A stretch of 62,468 nt of DNA, from NCBI GenBank assembly GCA_015491735.1, contig WFVH01000039.1, forward strand, positions 1 to 62,468, written 5' to 3'. The notes under the pieces are model-generated. The model was not told the DNA's origin. It saw only the letters and a program-made list of their open reading frames with translations, and made no database searches. Below are positions 51,212-60,849 of this stretch, one piece after another (positions within the stretch are counted from its first letter, which is position 1; every line of letters starts with the position of its first letter). Both the position numbers and the translations under genes were made by a program. The DNA is from Gammaproteobacteria bacterium (GTDB taxonomy: Bacteria; Pseudomonadota; Gammaproteobacteria; Thiohalospirales; Thiohalospiraceae).

Positions 51212-52519
51212 TCAAGCGCGGCATCTCTTGTGCAGGCACGCGTAGTAGAAACCATCCATCTGCCTGTCACCGGGCAAAATCTGCCGCCCCGCAAGCATCG
51301 GCCGCCCCCATGGCTGATTCAGGGGCATCTCCCTGGCGTCGAGATGCCTGCCAACAAAATCCGCCACTTGCTGCGCATTTTCCTGTATCAAAACCGAGCA
51401 AGTCGCATATAAAAGGATACCGCCTGGCTTGAGCAAAAACCACAACGACTCCAGCATCTGTTGTTGTTTTACCACTAAACCCGGAATATCGTCGGCCCGC
51501 CGCAACACTTTGATGTCGGGATGACGGCGGATAACGCCTGTTGCCGAACAGGGCACATCGAGCAAAATACGGTCATACAGATCACCATCCCACCACCGGG
51601 AAGGATCGGCGGCATCGCCGATCTGCAACCGGGCATCCAGACCCAGCCGGGACAGATTCTGCTCGACCCGCTGCAGGCGCGACTCATCGATATCGACCGC
51701 TACCAACTCGGCGATATCGGGTTGTAACTCCAGAATATGTGCCGTCTTCCCGCCGGGTGCGGCACAAGCATCCAGCACCCGGTCACCCGGCTGGACATCG
51801 AGCAACTCCGCAGCCAGTTGCGCGGCGCCATCCTGCACTGAAAACTCCCCTTCCTGGAAACCCGGCAGCGTGGTGACGTCAACCGGCCGGGGCAGCACCA
51901 CCCCGCTTTCAGAACCGGGCAGTTCAACTGCCTCCACCCCATCGGCCCGCAACCGCCCAATCCAGGCAGAGCGCTCGATGCGCCTGCGGTTGATCCGCAG
52001 CGTCAGGGGCGGTTGTTCATTATTGGCTTCAACAATCGCAGGCCACTGGTCAGGCCAGTCGGAGCGCAGCATATCCAGCAACCAGCGGGGATGGGCCGCG
52101 GCCACGGCTTCGTCACGATCGACAACAGGCAGGGTCTGCTCCTTGAAACGCAGGAATCCTCTCAACACGGCGTTGACCAGGGAGCGGGCCCAGGGCTTGC
52201 CGACAGCGCGGGTGAGCGCGACCGTTTCCGATACCGCAGCGTGATCAGGAACACGGAGATAGATCAGCTGATAAAGACCCAGCAGGATGATGGCCCGGAG
52301 ATCGGAATCCTTGGCTTTTAACGGACGATTGAGATGGTGGGCAGCGCACGCCTCGAGACGTGGCAGATAACGCAACACCCCAAAGCAGAGCTGCCGGGCG
52401 AAGGCGCGCTCCCTGGAGTCGGAGACGGATTCAAGCGCTCCCGGTAACAGAGAAGATAGCGAGCGCCCCTGGCCCAATACCCGGTTCAGCACTCGCACGG
52501 CCGCGAGTCTTGGTTTCAT
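51212..52519 (-). CDS. rsmB: 16S rRNA m5C967 methyltransferase RsmB
   Basis: Methylates cytosine 967 of 16S rRNA. About 435 aa from ATG 52519 (MKPRLAAVRVLNRVL). N-terminal NusB-like RNA-binding domain (1-about 150). SAM motif VLDACAAPGGKTAHILEL, the Pro-Cys motif in LDVPCSATGVIRRHPDIK, and catalytic Cys in LLYATCSVL. Its start overlaps the fmt stop by 4 nt. The 215 bp downstream to DUF4390 show no gene. Confidence 0.95.
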   Translation of the reverse strand: MKPRLAAVRVLNRVLGQGRSLSSLLPGALESVSDSRERAFARQLCFGVLRYLPRLEACAAHHLNRPLKAKDSDLRAIILLGLYQLIYLRVPDHAAVSETVALTRAVGKPWARSLVNAVLRGFLRFKEQTLPVVDRDEAVAAAHPRWLLDMLRSDWPDQWPAIVEANNEQPPLTLRINRRRIERSAWIGRLRADGVEAVELPGSESGVVLPRPVDVTTLPGFQEGEFSVQDGAAQLAAELLDVQPGDRVLDACAAPGGKTAHILELQPDIAELVAVDIDESRLQRVEQNLSRLGLDARLQIGDAADPSRWWDGDLYDRILLDVPCSATGVIRRHPDIKVLRRADDIPGLVVKQQQMLESLWFLLKPGGILLYATCSVLIQENAQQVADFVGRHLDAREMPLNQPWGRPMLAGRQILPGDRQMDGFYYACLHKRCRA

Positions 52520-53466
52520 CTCCCCAGCCGCGCACCGGGCTTGCGAAGTTGCGGATGTCCGTTGATGAACGCCCCGGCATCGAGCATTTTGCCACCAGCG
52601 CTCTGCAGGCACTGCAGGCGAAGCAATCCTTCACCTGTCGCCACATCGATTCCCTGCCGGCCGGCCCGCAGAACGGTTCCCGGCTCCTCGCTGGTCTCAC
52701 CCGCCACCGGCGCCGCCTGCCAGATGCGAAGTATTTTCCCCTCCAGCCAGGTTTGTGCCACGGGCCAGGGGTTAAACGCGCGAATCCGCCGATCCAGTTC
52801 CCTTGCGGAAAGCTGCCAGTCCAGGGTCGCTTCCCGCTTGTCGAGCTTGTGCGCATAGGTGGCCGCATCTTCATTTTGGGGAACCGGACGAACCGAGCCA
52901 TCGGCGATGAGTCCCAGGGTATCCAGTAACGCTTGTGCGCCAAGGGAGGCAAGCCGATCGTGCAGCGTTTGCGCCGTGTCGCCGCCATGAATCCGGGTGG
53001 ACAGCCGGTAAAGTTCGGGACCGGTATCCAGTCCCTCATCCATCTGCATGATGGTTACCCCCGTTTCAGTATCCCCCGCCAGGATGGCCCGCTGGATGGG
53101 GGCTGCGCCCCGCCAGCGGGGCAACAAGGAGGCATGGATGTTGATGCACCCCAGGCGGGGCGCGTCCAGCACCGGCGGCGGCAAAATCAGGCCATAGGCC
53201 GCAACCACCATCAGATCAGCCTGCAAGGCTCGCAGTTGTTTCTGTTCGGGTTCATCGAGAGCACCCGGCTGATAGAGCGGGAGTCCATATTTGAGGGCTG
53301 CGGCTTTCACCGGGCTGGCTTTCAGCTTTTTCCCCCGGCCAGCGGGTCGATCAGGCTGCGTATAGACGGCACATATCTCATGCTGATCCATCTCCACCAG
53401 CGCATTCAGCGCGGCGACGGCAAACCCGGGGGTACCGGCAAAAACAAGTCTCAGACCTGTATTCAT
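52516..53466 (-). CDS. fmt: Methionyl-tRNA formyltransferase
   Basis: Formylates initiator Met-tRNA with 10-formyl-THF. About 316 aa from ATG 53466 (MNTGLRLVFAGTPGF), which aligns with E. coli; an in-frame GTG seven codons earlier is possible. Catalytic Asn-His-Asp: NIHASLLPRWRGAAPI and GVTIMQMDEGLDTG. C-terminal tRNA-binding OB domain. Operon def-fmt-rsmB. Confidence 0.95.
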   Translation of the reverse strand: MNTGLRLVFAGTPGFAVAALNALVEMDQHEICAVYTQPDRPAGRGKKLKASPVKAAALKYGLPLYQPGALDEPEQKQLRALQADLMVVAAYGLILPPPVLDAPRLGCINIHASLLPRWRGAAPIQRAILAGDTETGVTIMQMDEGLDTGPELYRLSTRIHGGDTAQTLHDRLASLGAQALLDTLGLIADGSVRPVPQNEDAATYAHKLDKREATLDWQLSARELDRRIRAFNPWPVAQTWLEGKILRIWQAAPVAGETSEEPGTVLRAGRQGIDVATGEGLLRLQCLQSAGGKMLDAGAFINGHPQLRKPGARLGR

Positions 53467-53483
53467 TCGGGGGAAATCGCCAT

Positions 53484-53987
53484 TCACATGGCACGCCGCC
53501 GCTGCTTTTCCAGCTTCTTGCGGATACGATGCCGTTTCATTTCAGACAGATAGTCGACGAACAGCTTGCCATCGAGATGATCGATTTCATGCTGAATACA
53601 GACCGCCAGCATCCCTTCCGCCTCCATTTCGAACAGCGCGCCATCCCTGTCCAGCGCCCTGACCCCGATTCTGCCGGCCCGCTTGACCGGCTCGTATATT
53701 CCGGGCACGGAGAGGCAGCCCTCTTCGGTCTGCTCCTCACCTTCAAGGGAAACAAGCTCCGGATTGATGAAAACCAGCGGTTGGTTCTGCCGCTCGGAAA
53801 CATCGGCCACCAGCAGCCGCAGGTGTACATCCACCTGGGTCGCGGCCAGACCGATACCGGGAGCATCATACATGGTCTCAAACATATCATCGATCAGTTT
53901 GCGAATCCCGGCATTCACTTCGTCGACCGGCCTGGCGACCTTGCGCAAACGCGCATCCGGGTAGTGGAGTATCGGTAACAGAGCCAT
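53484..53987 (-). CDS. def: Peptide deformylase
   Basis: Removes the N-formyl group from nascent proteins. 167 aa from [16 protein letters not shown]. The three class motifs are [19 protein letters not shown], and HEIDHLDG, giving the Cys and two His metal ligands plus the catalytic Glu. First gene of def-fmt-rsmB, divergent from the LysM gene. Confidence 0.97.
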   Translation of the reverse strand: MALLPILHYPDARLRKVARPVDEVNAGIRKLIDDMFETMYDAPGIGLAATQVDVHLRLLVADVSERQNQPLVFINPELVSLEGEEQTEEGCLSVPGIYEPVKRAGRIGVRALDRDGALFEMEAEGMLAVCIQHEIDHLDGKLFVDYLSEMKRHRIRKKLEKQRRRAM

Positions 53988-54090
53988 CGGCAAAAAAATC
54001 CATATCGAGCCAAAACAGTTCGCGGTTAAGAATTATGATACTCGAACCGATATAGATTGTAACCCAACAACCCCAAAGGGACTGCAAACC

Positions 54091-55143
54091 GTGTTTACGT
54101 TCAGGCCAGTGGTATCGAAATCCGCAATTTTACTCTTGTCGCTGCTCCTCTGCTGGACAGGTTCGGCAATGGCTCAAGCCATCGCCCTGAATCCCAACCA
54201 TCCCGATCGTTATGTGGTGGTCGAGGGGGATACGCTGTGGGCCATATCTGCGCGTTTTCTACGTGATCCCTGGCGCTGGCCCGAAGTGTGGCAGACAAAT
54301 CCGCAGATCGCCAACCCACACCTGATCTACCCCGGCGATATCATCGCCCTGGAGATGCAGGATGGAAAGCCGGTACTCCGGCTTCAGCGGGATCGAAACG
54401 TTGTGAAGCTGTCACCCCGCATGCGCAAGCTACCGCGGGATCAGGCCATTCCGACTATCGACCCAGACGCAATACGCCATTTCCTGAAACGGGCGAGCGT
54501 GGTCTCGAAAGAGGAGCTGGAGCAGGCGCCCTATGTTTTGGGCGGCGTGGCAAAGCGGCTCATGGCAGGCACCACCGGCGAACGGATTTACGCCCGGGGC
54601 AAACTGCCGGAGTCGGTAACCCGCTATGGAATCTACCGGACTGGAGAGCTCTACCGCAACCCGGATGAGGAAAGGGAGGTGCTGGGCCGTGAAGTAACAA
54701 AAATCGCGGAAGCAGTGATGGAGAAACCGGGAGACCCCGCCACCCTGCTGATCACGGACATCGACCGGGAGGTGCGCGCCGGCGACCGTCTGTTGCCCAT
54801 AACGGGTCGCCAAGCCCTCAATGAGTACTATTTTCCCCGCTCGCCCAAAACAGAAACAAAAGGCCGTATAATATCGGTTTTTGATGGCGTATCCCTGGTG
54901 GGGCAATATCAGAGTGTGGTATTGAATCTGGGGCGGCGGCAAGGTATCGAGACGGGTCATGTGCTGGCCGTCTATCAGGCGAATGGAACGATGAAAGATC
55001 CAACCACTGGCCAGGAGATTGAGTTGCCGGAGGAGCGGGCGGGTACACTGCTCGTGTTCCGCACCTTCGACAAGGTCAGTTACGCCCTGCTGATGAAATC
55101 AACCCGGCCGGTTCACGTTCTGGATACGGTTCGCACCCCCTGA
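54091..55143 (+). CDS. LysM-domain periplasmic protein
   Basis: 350 aa. Signal peptide to about residue 29 (GSAMAQA). One LysM domain at about 42-92 (YVVVEGDTLWAISARFL, WPEVWQTNPQIANPHLIYPGD), expected to bind peptidoglycan. The C-terminal about 250 residues are of unknown fold and include repeated LLITDIDREVRAGDRLLP-type strands. Upstream of dprA and divergent from def, the standard gammaproteobacterial position. Start is fixed by the signal peptide. Confidence 0.9.
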   Translation: MFTFRPVVSKSAILLLSLLLCWTGSAMAQAIALNPNHPDRYVVVEGDTLWAISARFLRDPWRWPEVWQTNPQIANPHLIYPGDIIALEMQDGKPVLRLQRDRNVVKLSPRMRKLPRDQAIPTIDPDAIRHFLKRASVVSKEELEQAPYVLGGVAKRLMAGTTGERIYARGKLPESVTRYGIYRTGELYRNPDEEREVLGREVTKIAEAVMEKPGDPATLLITDIDREVRAGDRLLPITGRQALNEYYFPRSPKTETKGRIISVFDGVSLVGQYQSVVLNLGRRQGIETGHVLAVYQANGTMKDPTTGQEIELPEERAGTLLVFRTFDKVSYALLMKSTRPVHVLDTVRTP

Positions 55144-55153
55144 CCGCTCCCGC

Positions 55154-56296
55154 GTGACCACTCCAGCCACGGCAGAAAAGAGCGACTTTCCCCATTGGCT
55201 GGCGCTGTGGCGCGCCCCCGGCATCGGGGTACGGCTGTTTCTCCGGCTGCTGGAGCAGTTCGGCGAGCCGGCAGCCGTATTCGCGGCAACCCGGGAACGC
55301 CTCCGCGCTGCGGGAGTCACCCGGCCCGCCACACTCGACTACCTGCGCACGCCCGATCGGACAGCAATAGAGCGCGACCTTGCCTGGCTGGAGCAGCCGC
55401 ACCATCACCTGTTGACGATTGACAGCGCAAACTACCCTCCCCGGTTGCGTGAACTGCCCGATCCACCCCCGCTACTGTTCGTGCTCGGAGAACCTGCCCT
55501 GCTGAGTCACCCCCAACTGGCTGTGGTAGGAAGCCGCAACGCTTCCCGTTCCGGCAGTGAAACAGCTTTCGATTTCGCTTGTCATCTTTCCGGCCACGGG
55601 CTGATCATCACCAGTGGCCTGGCGTTGGGGATCGATGCAGCCGCCCACCGTGGAGCCTTGAAAGGAAACGGCCTGAGCATCGCGGTAATCGGCACCGGAA
55701 TGGACCGCGTCTACCCCGCACGCCATCGTGATTTGGCCCATGAGATTGCAAAAAAAGGGGCGCTGGTATCCGAGTTTCCAATCGGCACAGCACCAGCCCC
55801 TTCCAATTTTCCCCGCCGTAACCGCATCATCAGCGGCCTCAGCCTGGGGACGCTGGTTGTCGAGGCTACGATCCAAAGCGGCTCGCTAATTACCGCCCGG
55901 CTGGCCTCGGAACAGGGGCGGGAAGTGTTCGCCATCCCCGGCTCCATCCACAATCCGCTGGCGCGGGGCTGTCACCATCTGATACGTGAGGGGGCAAAGC
56001 TGGTGGAAACGGCCAACGATATCCTGGAGGAACTTGCCGGCCCGATTTCACTCCCCCTGGAGTGCACGGAACAGACGGAACATCCTGCCGGCCCCGCGGT
56101 CGAACTGGGAGACGACTATATCCAGCTGCTTGATATCATGGGGTATGATCCGGTCACGGTCGATGCCTTGGTTGAAAGGAGTGGATTGACGACCGAAGCA
56201 GTTTCCTCCATGCTGTTGGTATTGGAACTGCAAGACCATGTAGCATCTATGCCGGGTGGTTTATACAATCGGGTCGACAAGAGGACAAACCCATGA
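55154..56296 (+). CDS. dprA: DNA-processing protein DprA
   Basis: Loads RecA on incoming single-stranded DNA during natural transformation. 380 aa. SAM-like N-terminal helices, then the Rossmann-like DprA domain with VVGSRNASRSG, ITSGLALGIDAAAHRGAL, and IIAGLSLG-type ISGLSLGTLVVEA. C-terminal DprA_WH winged helix (YDPVTVDALVERSGLTTEAVSSML). GTG start 10 nt after the LysM stop. Overlaps smg by 4 nt. Confidence 0.94.
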   Translation: MTTPATAEKSDFPHWLALWRAPGIGVRLFLRLLEQFGEPAAVFAATRERLRAAGVTRPATLDYLRTPDRTAIERDLAWLEQPHHHLLTIDSANYPPRLRELPDPPPLLFVLGEPALLSHPQLAVVGSRNASRSGSETAFDFACHLSGHGLIITSGLALGIDAAAHRGALKGNGLSIAVIGTGMDRVYPARHRDLAHEIAKKGALVSEFPIGTAPAPSNFPRRNRIISGLSLGTLVVEATIQSGSLITARLASEQGREVFAIPGSIHNPLARGCHHLIREGAKLVETANDILEELAGPISLPLECTEQTEHPAGPAVELGDDYIQLLDIMGYDPVTVDALVERSGLTTEAVSSMLLVLELQDHVASMPGGLYNRVDKRTNP

Positions 56297-56769
56297 AAGA
56301 GACCGTACTCGATGTACTCATGTACCTGTTTGAAAACTATATCTATGAAGAGGTGGAGATAGAACCAGATGAAGACACGCTGCGCACCGAACTGAGCGCC
56401 GCCGGATTCCAGAACGGTGAAATCGACAAGGCGCTGGGATGGCTCGAAGGGCTGGCAAACATACAGGACAATCTGGCCGAATCCCCTCTCTGCAGCCATT
56501 CCATCCGCCTCTATACGAGTGAAGAGTGCGAAAAACTGGATCGGGAGGCGCGTGGTTTTCTGCTCTTTCTCGAACAGGTGGCGGTACTGGATCAGATCAG
56601 CCGGGAAATGGTGATCGATCGCATCATGGCTCTGGAAGCAACCGATATCGATCTGGATCATCTCAAATGGGTGGTGCTGATGGTATTGTTCAACATGCCA
56701 GGCCAGGAGGCGGCCTTTGCATGGATGGAAGATATGGTATTTAATGAGATGCCGGTCGATCTCCACTAG
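56293..56769 (+). CDS. smg: Smg family protein (DUF494)
   Basis: 158-aa acidic, all-helical protein with the N-terminal VLDVLMYLFENYI and C-terminal WVVLMVLFNMPGQEAAF signatures of Smg. Function not established in general; a conserved neighbour of dprA and topA. Translationally coupled to dprA. Confidence 0.93.
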   Translation: MKETVLDVLMYLFENYIYEEVEIEPDEDTLRTELSAAGFQNGEIDKALGWLEGLANIQDNLAESPLCSHSIRLYTSEECEKLDREARGFLLFLEQVAVLDQISREMVIDRIMALEATDIDLDHLKWVVLMVLFNMPGQEAAFAWMEDMVFNEMPVDLH

Positions 56770-56901
56770 CGCCGGGATATTGAAGGGGAGCAGTGGATGC
56801 AGCGGGGAAGAGGCTTGCAACAGCCTGATTCACAAGAACAGACCCGCCTTTTTCGTCCTGTCTCCCCCGGGTTCCGGCTCGGATGACACAACTAACCCAT
56901 T

Positions 56902-56924
56902 GCCCGCAGCAGCGGGCTTTTTTT
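56902..56924 (+). terminator. Hairpin with T run immediately before topA
   Basis: GCCCGC (56902-56907) pairs with GCGGGC (56912-56917), followed by seven T. It ends 5 nt before the topA ATG, so it both terminates the dprA-smg transcript and occupies the normal ribosome-site position of topA. Confidence 0.8.
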
Positions 56925-56929
56925 GAACC

Positions 56930-59233
56930 ATGGCCAAAAATCTTGTAATCGTAGAATCACCCGCAAAAGCGAAAACAATCAAGAAATACCTGGGAAAGGA
57001 GTTTGAAGTTCTCGCCTCCTACGGGCACGTGCGCGACCTGCTGCCCAAAGAGGGAGCGGTCGATCCTGCCAACGACTTTGCCATGAAATACCGGGTGATC
57101 GATAAAAATGCCCGGCATGTGGACGCCATAGCCAAAGCGCTTGGGAAAGCCGATTCCCTCTATCTCGCAACCGACCCGGATCGGGAAGGAGAGGCCATCT
57201 CCTGGCACCTTTACGAGCTTCTCAAAAAAAGAAAACTGCTCAAGAACAAGCAGGTGGGGCGGGTGGTATTCCACGAAATCACAAAACGCGCAATCAATGA
57301 AGCAATCCAGCATCCGCGTGAACTCTCAACCGATCTCATCAATGCCCAGCAAGCGCGCCGGGCGCTGGATTATCTGGTAGGCTTCAACCTCTCGCCGCTT
57401 TTGTGGAAAAAGATCCGGCGCGGGCTGTCGGCCGGGCGGGTGCAAAGTCCGGCGCTGCGGCTGATAGTCGAGCGGGAACAGGAAATCGAAAAGTTCCAGA
57501 CCCGGGAATACTGGACCATTGAAGCCGATCTGGCCGCCCAAAACCAGAAGTTCCCCGCCAAACTGACCCGTTACAAAGGGGAAAAGCTCAGCCAGTTCAG
57601 CATTACCGCCAACGAGCAGGCAAAAGCTGTCGAGCAGACGCTCAAACAGGCAGCAGACGGCAAGCTGATAGTGGTCCGGATTGAAAAAAAACAGCGCAGA
57701 CGCAACCCGGCCGCACCGTTTACCACCTCGACACTGCAACAGGAAGCCTCCCGAAAGCTGGGGTTTACCGCCCAGCGCACCATGCGCACTGCACAACAGC
57801 TCTATGAAGGGGTGGATATCGGAGGTGAAACCGTCGGCCTTATCACCTACATGCGTACCGACTCAGTCACACTGGCCCAGGAAGCGCTGGACGAGATCCG
57901 CACCCTGATCGGCGACCGGTACGGCAACGACAATGTGCCGGACAAACCCCGTGTCTACAAAACCAAGGCAAAAAACGCGCAGGAAGCACACGAGGCAATC
58001 CGGCCCACCTCGGTACAGCATCTGCCCGACACCATCAAAAACCACCTCAGCGCAGAGCAGTACAAACTCTACAACCTCATCTGGAAACGCACCGTTTCCA
58101 GCCAAATGATTCACGCTACCATCAATACCGTTGCTGTGGACATGCAGGCCGGGGGCGCGGAAAACCTGTTCCGTTCCACCGGCTCCACCATCGTAAACCC
58201 CGGCTTTATGGCGGTCTACCAGGAGGGCAGGGACGATGCCAGGGGCGGAGAGGAAAAAGAGCGGCTGCTGCCATCCCTGAAGGAGGGTGACGAGGTCACG
58301 CTGCTGGCAATCCGACCGGAACAGCACTTTACCGAACCCCCTCCGAGGTATTCGGAGGCCAGCCTGGTCAAGGCGCTGGAGGAGTATGGCATCGGCCGAC
58401 CCTCAACCTACGCCAGCATCATCTCCACGCTGCAAAACCGGGAGTACGTGGAGATGGATCGAAAGCGTTTCGTTCCTACCGATGTCGGGCGAGTGGTCAA
58501 TAAATTTCTTACTGAACACTTCACCCGCTACGTGGACTACAATTTTACCGCTAACCTGGAAGACGAACTGGACGAAATCTCACGTGGCGAACGGGAGTGG
58601 ATACCGGTTTTACGGGAGTTTTGGGAACCCTTTATCCATCTGGTCAAAGACAAAGAGAGCAGTGTCAGCCGCAAGGATGTCACCCAGGAACAGATGGATG
58701 AAGCCTGTCCCAAATGTGGCGAACCGCTGGCGATCCGCCTTGGGCGCCGCGGCCGTTTCATCGGCTGCACCGCTTACCCGGAGTGTGACTATACCCGTAA
58801 CCTGAATGGCGACAGTGAATCCAGCGAACCGGAAACGGTGGATGGACGTAGCTGCCCGGAATGCGGTTCTTCCCTGCTCATCCGCCAGGGTCGTTATGGC
58901 AAATTCATCGGCTGCAGCGGTTACCCCAACTGCAAATATATCGAGCCACTGGAGAAACCAACAGACACCGGTGTTTCCTGTCCGCAGTGTAACGAAGGAA
59001 CAATGTTCAAGCGGAAATCCCGCTCCGGAAAAATCTTCTACTCCTGTTCCAGGTACCCGGACTGCACCTATGCGATATGGAACGAGCCGGTTGATGAACC
59101 CTGTCCAACATGTGGTTGGCCCATCATCACCATCAAAACCACCAAGCGGCGGGGTACCGAAAAGGTCTGTCCCCAAAAGGAGTGCGGTTTTGCTGAACCC
59201 TGGGAGACGGAGGAGATGGTAAACGCCGGGTGA
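56930..59233 (+). CDS. topA: DNA topoisomerase I
   Basis: Relaxes negative supercoils. 767 aa. N-terminal TOPRIM (LVIVESPAKAKTIKKYLG, ATDPDREGEAISWHL), nucleophilic Tyr307 in GLITYMRTDSV, and three C-terminal four-Cys zinc ribbons (ACPKCGEPLAIRLG.., SCPECGSSLLIRQG.., SCPQCNEGTMFKRKS..) plus a partial fourth (CPTCGWPIITIKTTKR). The start is secured by family alignment, yet no Shine-Dalgarno lies before it because a terminator hairpin fills that space. Confidence 0.96.
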   Translation: MAKNLVIVESPAKAKTIKKYLGKEFEVLASYGHVRDLLPKEGAVDPANDFAMKYRVIDKNARHVDAIAKALGKADSLYLATDPDREGEAISWHLYELLKKRKLLKNKQVGRVVFHEITKRAINEAIQHPRELSTDLINAQQARRALDYLVGFNLSPLLWKKIRRGLSAGRVQSPALRLIVEREQEIEKFQTREYWTIEADLAAQNQKFPAKLTRYKGEKLSQFSITANEQAKAVEQTLKQAADGKLIVVRIEKKQRRRNPAAPFTTSTLQQEASRKLGFTAQRTMRTAQQLYEGVDIGGETVGLITYMRTDSVTLAQEALDEIRTLIGDRYGNDNVPDKPRVYKTKAKNAQEAHEAIRPTSVQHLPDTIKNHLSAEQYKLYNLIWKRTVSSQMIHATINTVAVDMQAGGAENLFRSTGSTIVNPGFMAVYQEGRDDARGGEEKERLLPSLKEGDEVTLLAIRPEQHFTEPPPRYSEASLVKALEEYGIGRPSTYASIISTLQNREYVEMDRKRFVPTDVGRVVNKFLTEHFTRYVDYNFTANLEDELDEISRGEREWIPVLREFWEPFIHLVKDKESSVSRKDVTQEQMDEACPKCGEPLAIRLGRRGRFIGCTAYPECDYTRNLNGDSESSEPETVDGRSCPECGSSLLIRQGRYGKFIGCSGYPNCKYIEPLEKPTDTGVSCPQCNEGTMFKRKSRSGKIFYSCSRYPDCTYAIWNEPVDEPCPTCGWPIITIKTTKRRGTEKVCPQKECGFAEPWETEEMVNAG

Positions 59234-59808
59234 CAGACGCAGCTCCCTCCCCACCGGAGTTTCATCTTCGCATGGCGGCACATACCTTGCGTCATGGCGG
59301 TGTGGTCGCCTATCCCACCGAGGCGGTCTACGGAATCGGTTGCGATCCGCTCGATGAAACCGCTGTACGGCGCCTGCTGAGACTGAAGCAGCGCCCCGTC
59401 AGCAAAGGGTTGATTCTGATTGCGGCAGAGTACTCCCAACTCCGCTGTTTCATTACTGAACCGACGCCCGGCCAGCTATCGACACTGGAACAGAGCTGGC
59501 CGGGCGCAATCACCTGGCTGATTCCCGCCCGGCCGGAAACCCCGGATTGGTTACGGGGCAGTCACCAGACCATTGCGGTAAGGGTAACGGCTCATCCTGT
59601 TGCCGCTGCCTTGTGCCGGAGGTTTGGCGGCCCGATAGTGTCTACCAGCGCCAATCTGTCCGGCCACCCGCCCGCCCGCACCGCCCTCGCCGTACACCGC
59701 TATTTCCAAAACCGGAGGGTTCACATTATTCATGGCAGGGTTGGCCCAAACAAAAACCCGACTGAAATTCGCAGTCTGGCCGATGGCAAACTGATGCGGT
59801 CGGCCTGA
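59230..59808 (+). CDS. tsaC: Threonylcarbamoyl-AMP synthase TsaC
   Basis: Makes threonylcarbamoyl-AMP for t6A37 tRNA modification. 192 aa, YrdC domain: VVAYPTEAVYGIGCDP, LKQRPVSKGLILIA, ITWLIPARPETP, and VSTSANLSGHPP. GTG start overlapping the topA stop by 4 nt. The short form is TsaC rather than the two-domain Sua5. Confidence 0.94.
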   Translation: MTDAAPSPPEFHLRMAAHTLRHGGVVAYPTEAVYGIGCDPLDETAVRRLLRLKQRPVSKGLILIAAEYSQLRCFITEPTPGQLSTLEQSWPGAITWLIPARPETPDWLRGSHQTIAVRVTAHPVAAALCRRFGGPIVSTSANLSGHPPARTALAVHRYFQNRRVHIIHGRVGPNKNPTEIRSLADGKLMRSA

Positions 59809-59823
59809 ATCAGGAGTGATCCC

Positions 59824-60051
59824 ATGCCCCGGCCCGGACAACCCCACCGCTCTTCCCAGCTTGGTTTGATTTCACTGGCTGCAGGCGTAGCAGGTTCAGG
59901 AATTGCCTATCTGGGGCTATGGCTCGGATCCGATACGGTGGGCCTGGTGGGCTTTGGTATCGTAACCATCGCTGTAACCGGCGCCATCGGCTCCCTCTTC
60001 TGGAACCTGGCCTGGATCATCGCCCGGAAACGGGATCAGCGGAAAAGATGA
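59824..60051 (+). CDS. Small two-helix membrane protein, 75 aa
   Basis: Two hydrophobic segments (about 12-34, SLAAGVAGSGIAYLGLWLG; 38-64, VGLVGFGIVTIAVTGAIGS) and a basic tail (ARKRDQRKR). It starts 15 nt after tsaC with GGAGTG before the ATG, so probably the last gene of that transcript. Not recognised. Confidence 0.6.
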   Translation: MPRPGQPHRSSQLGLISLAAGVAGSGIAYLGLWLGSDTVGLVGFGIVTIAVTGAIGSLFWNLAWIIARKRDQRKR

Positions 60052-60272
60052 GCCTCCATTTTACACTCGGGTAGCCCAGGCAAAAGAGAGCTGATGAAAC
60101 AGGCAGATATTGTTGCGCCACTCAGTACTATGATTAACCCGGCAACAATACATATCGTATTGACGGCATGCCGGGATATAACTACTCTTGACGAACCCGG
60201 GGATTTTGAACTCCCGGGAACTGATGCACGGCTTCAAGTAAAGGAGCCGGTTAACCCTACAGGGAATCAATC

Positions 60273-60605
60273 ATGAATATCGAAGACGAAATCAAGAAAC
60301 AGCTTGAAGAAAACCCCATCATTCTCTACATGAAAGGCACTCCCGACGAACCCTACTGCGGTTTTTCGTCCAAGGCCGCCGCCCTGCTGAAATCCACCGG
60401 AGTCGGGTTCGCCTATGTCAATGTGATCGAGTCTCCAGCCATATTTCAGAACCTCCCCTCCGTTTCCAACTGGCCAACCTATCCACAACTTTTCATCAAA
60501 GGTGAAATCATCGGCGGCAGTGACATAGTGGAAGAGATGCTCGAAAGCGGCGAACTGCTGCCAATGCTCCAGCAGGCCGCGGCCGAGGCGGGACAAGGGG
60601 CATGA
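60273..60605 (+). CDS. grxD: Monothiol glutaredoxin (Grx4/GrxD)
   Basis: 110-aa CGFS glutaredoxin that binds and transfers [2Fe-2S] clusters. The motif YCGFSS is at about residues 28-33; MKGTPDEP and WPTYPQLFIKGEIIGGSDIV supply the glutathione site. Its stop overlaps the next start by 4 nt; the partner is a BolA-type protein, with which CGFS glutaredoxins form cluster-bridged complexes. Confidence 0.95.
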   Translation: MNIEDEIKKQLEENPIILYMKGTPDEPYCGFSSKAAALLKSTGVGFAYVNVIESPAIFQNLPSVSNWPTYPQLFIKGEIIGGSDIVEEMLESGELLPMLQQAAAEAGQGA

Positions 60606-60826
60606 ACAAAGACGAGGTGGCGAAAAAAATCGCCGAGCTTTGCCCGGATGCCACCATTGACATCCGTGGCGCAAACTGCCATTTCGAGGTTCACATTACC
60701 AGCGAATTCTTCCGGGGGAAAAACAGTCTGCAGCGGCAGCAACCCATTCTGGAACTGTTCAAGGAAGAGCTTTCCAGCGGCGAATTACACGCCCTCTCAG
60801 TCAAGGCCAGGCCGCCGGAAGAGTAA
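60602..60826 (+). CDS. BolA-family protein (IbaG-like)
   Basis: 74 aa with the BolA fold: helix VAKKIAELCPDATIDIRG, strand CHFEVHITSEFFRGK, then LQRQQPILELFKEEL and ELHALSVKAR. The short length and lack of an N-terminal extension favour IbaG over BolA. Co-translated with the CGFS glutaredoxin. The His of the HITS segment is the likely cluster ligand. Confidence 0.92.
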   Translation: MNKDEVAKKIAELCPDATIDIRGANCHFEVHITSEFFRGKNSLQRQQPILELFKEELSSGELHALSVKARPPEE

Positions 60827-60849
60827 ACCACGCCAGACGCCACACCCAG

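Noticed and set aside
60094-60276. 60-codon frame before the glutaredoxin gene
   Set aside because: Overlaps the glutaredoxin leader, no family likeness, no ribosome site.
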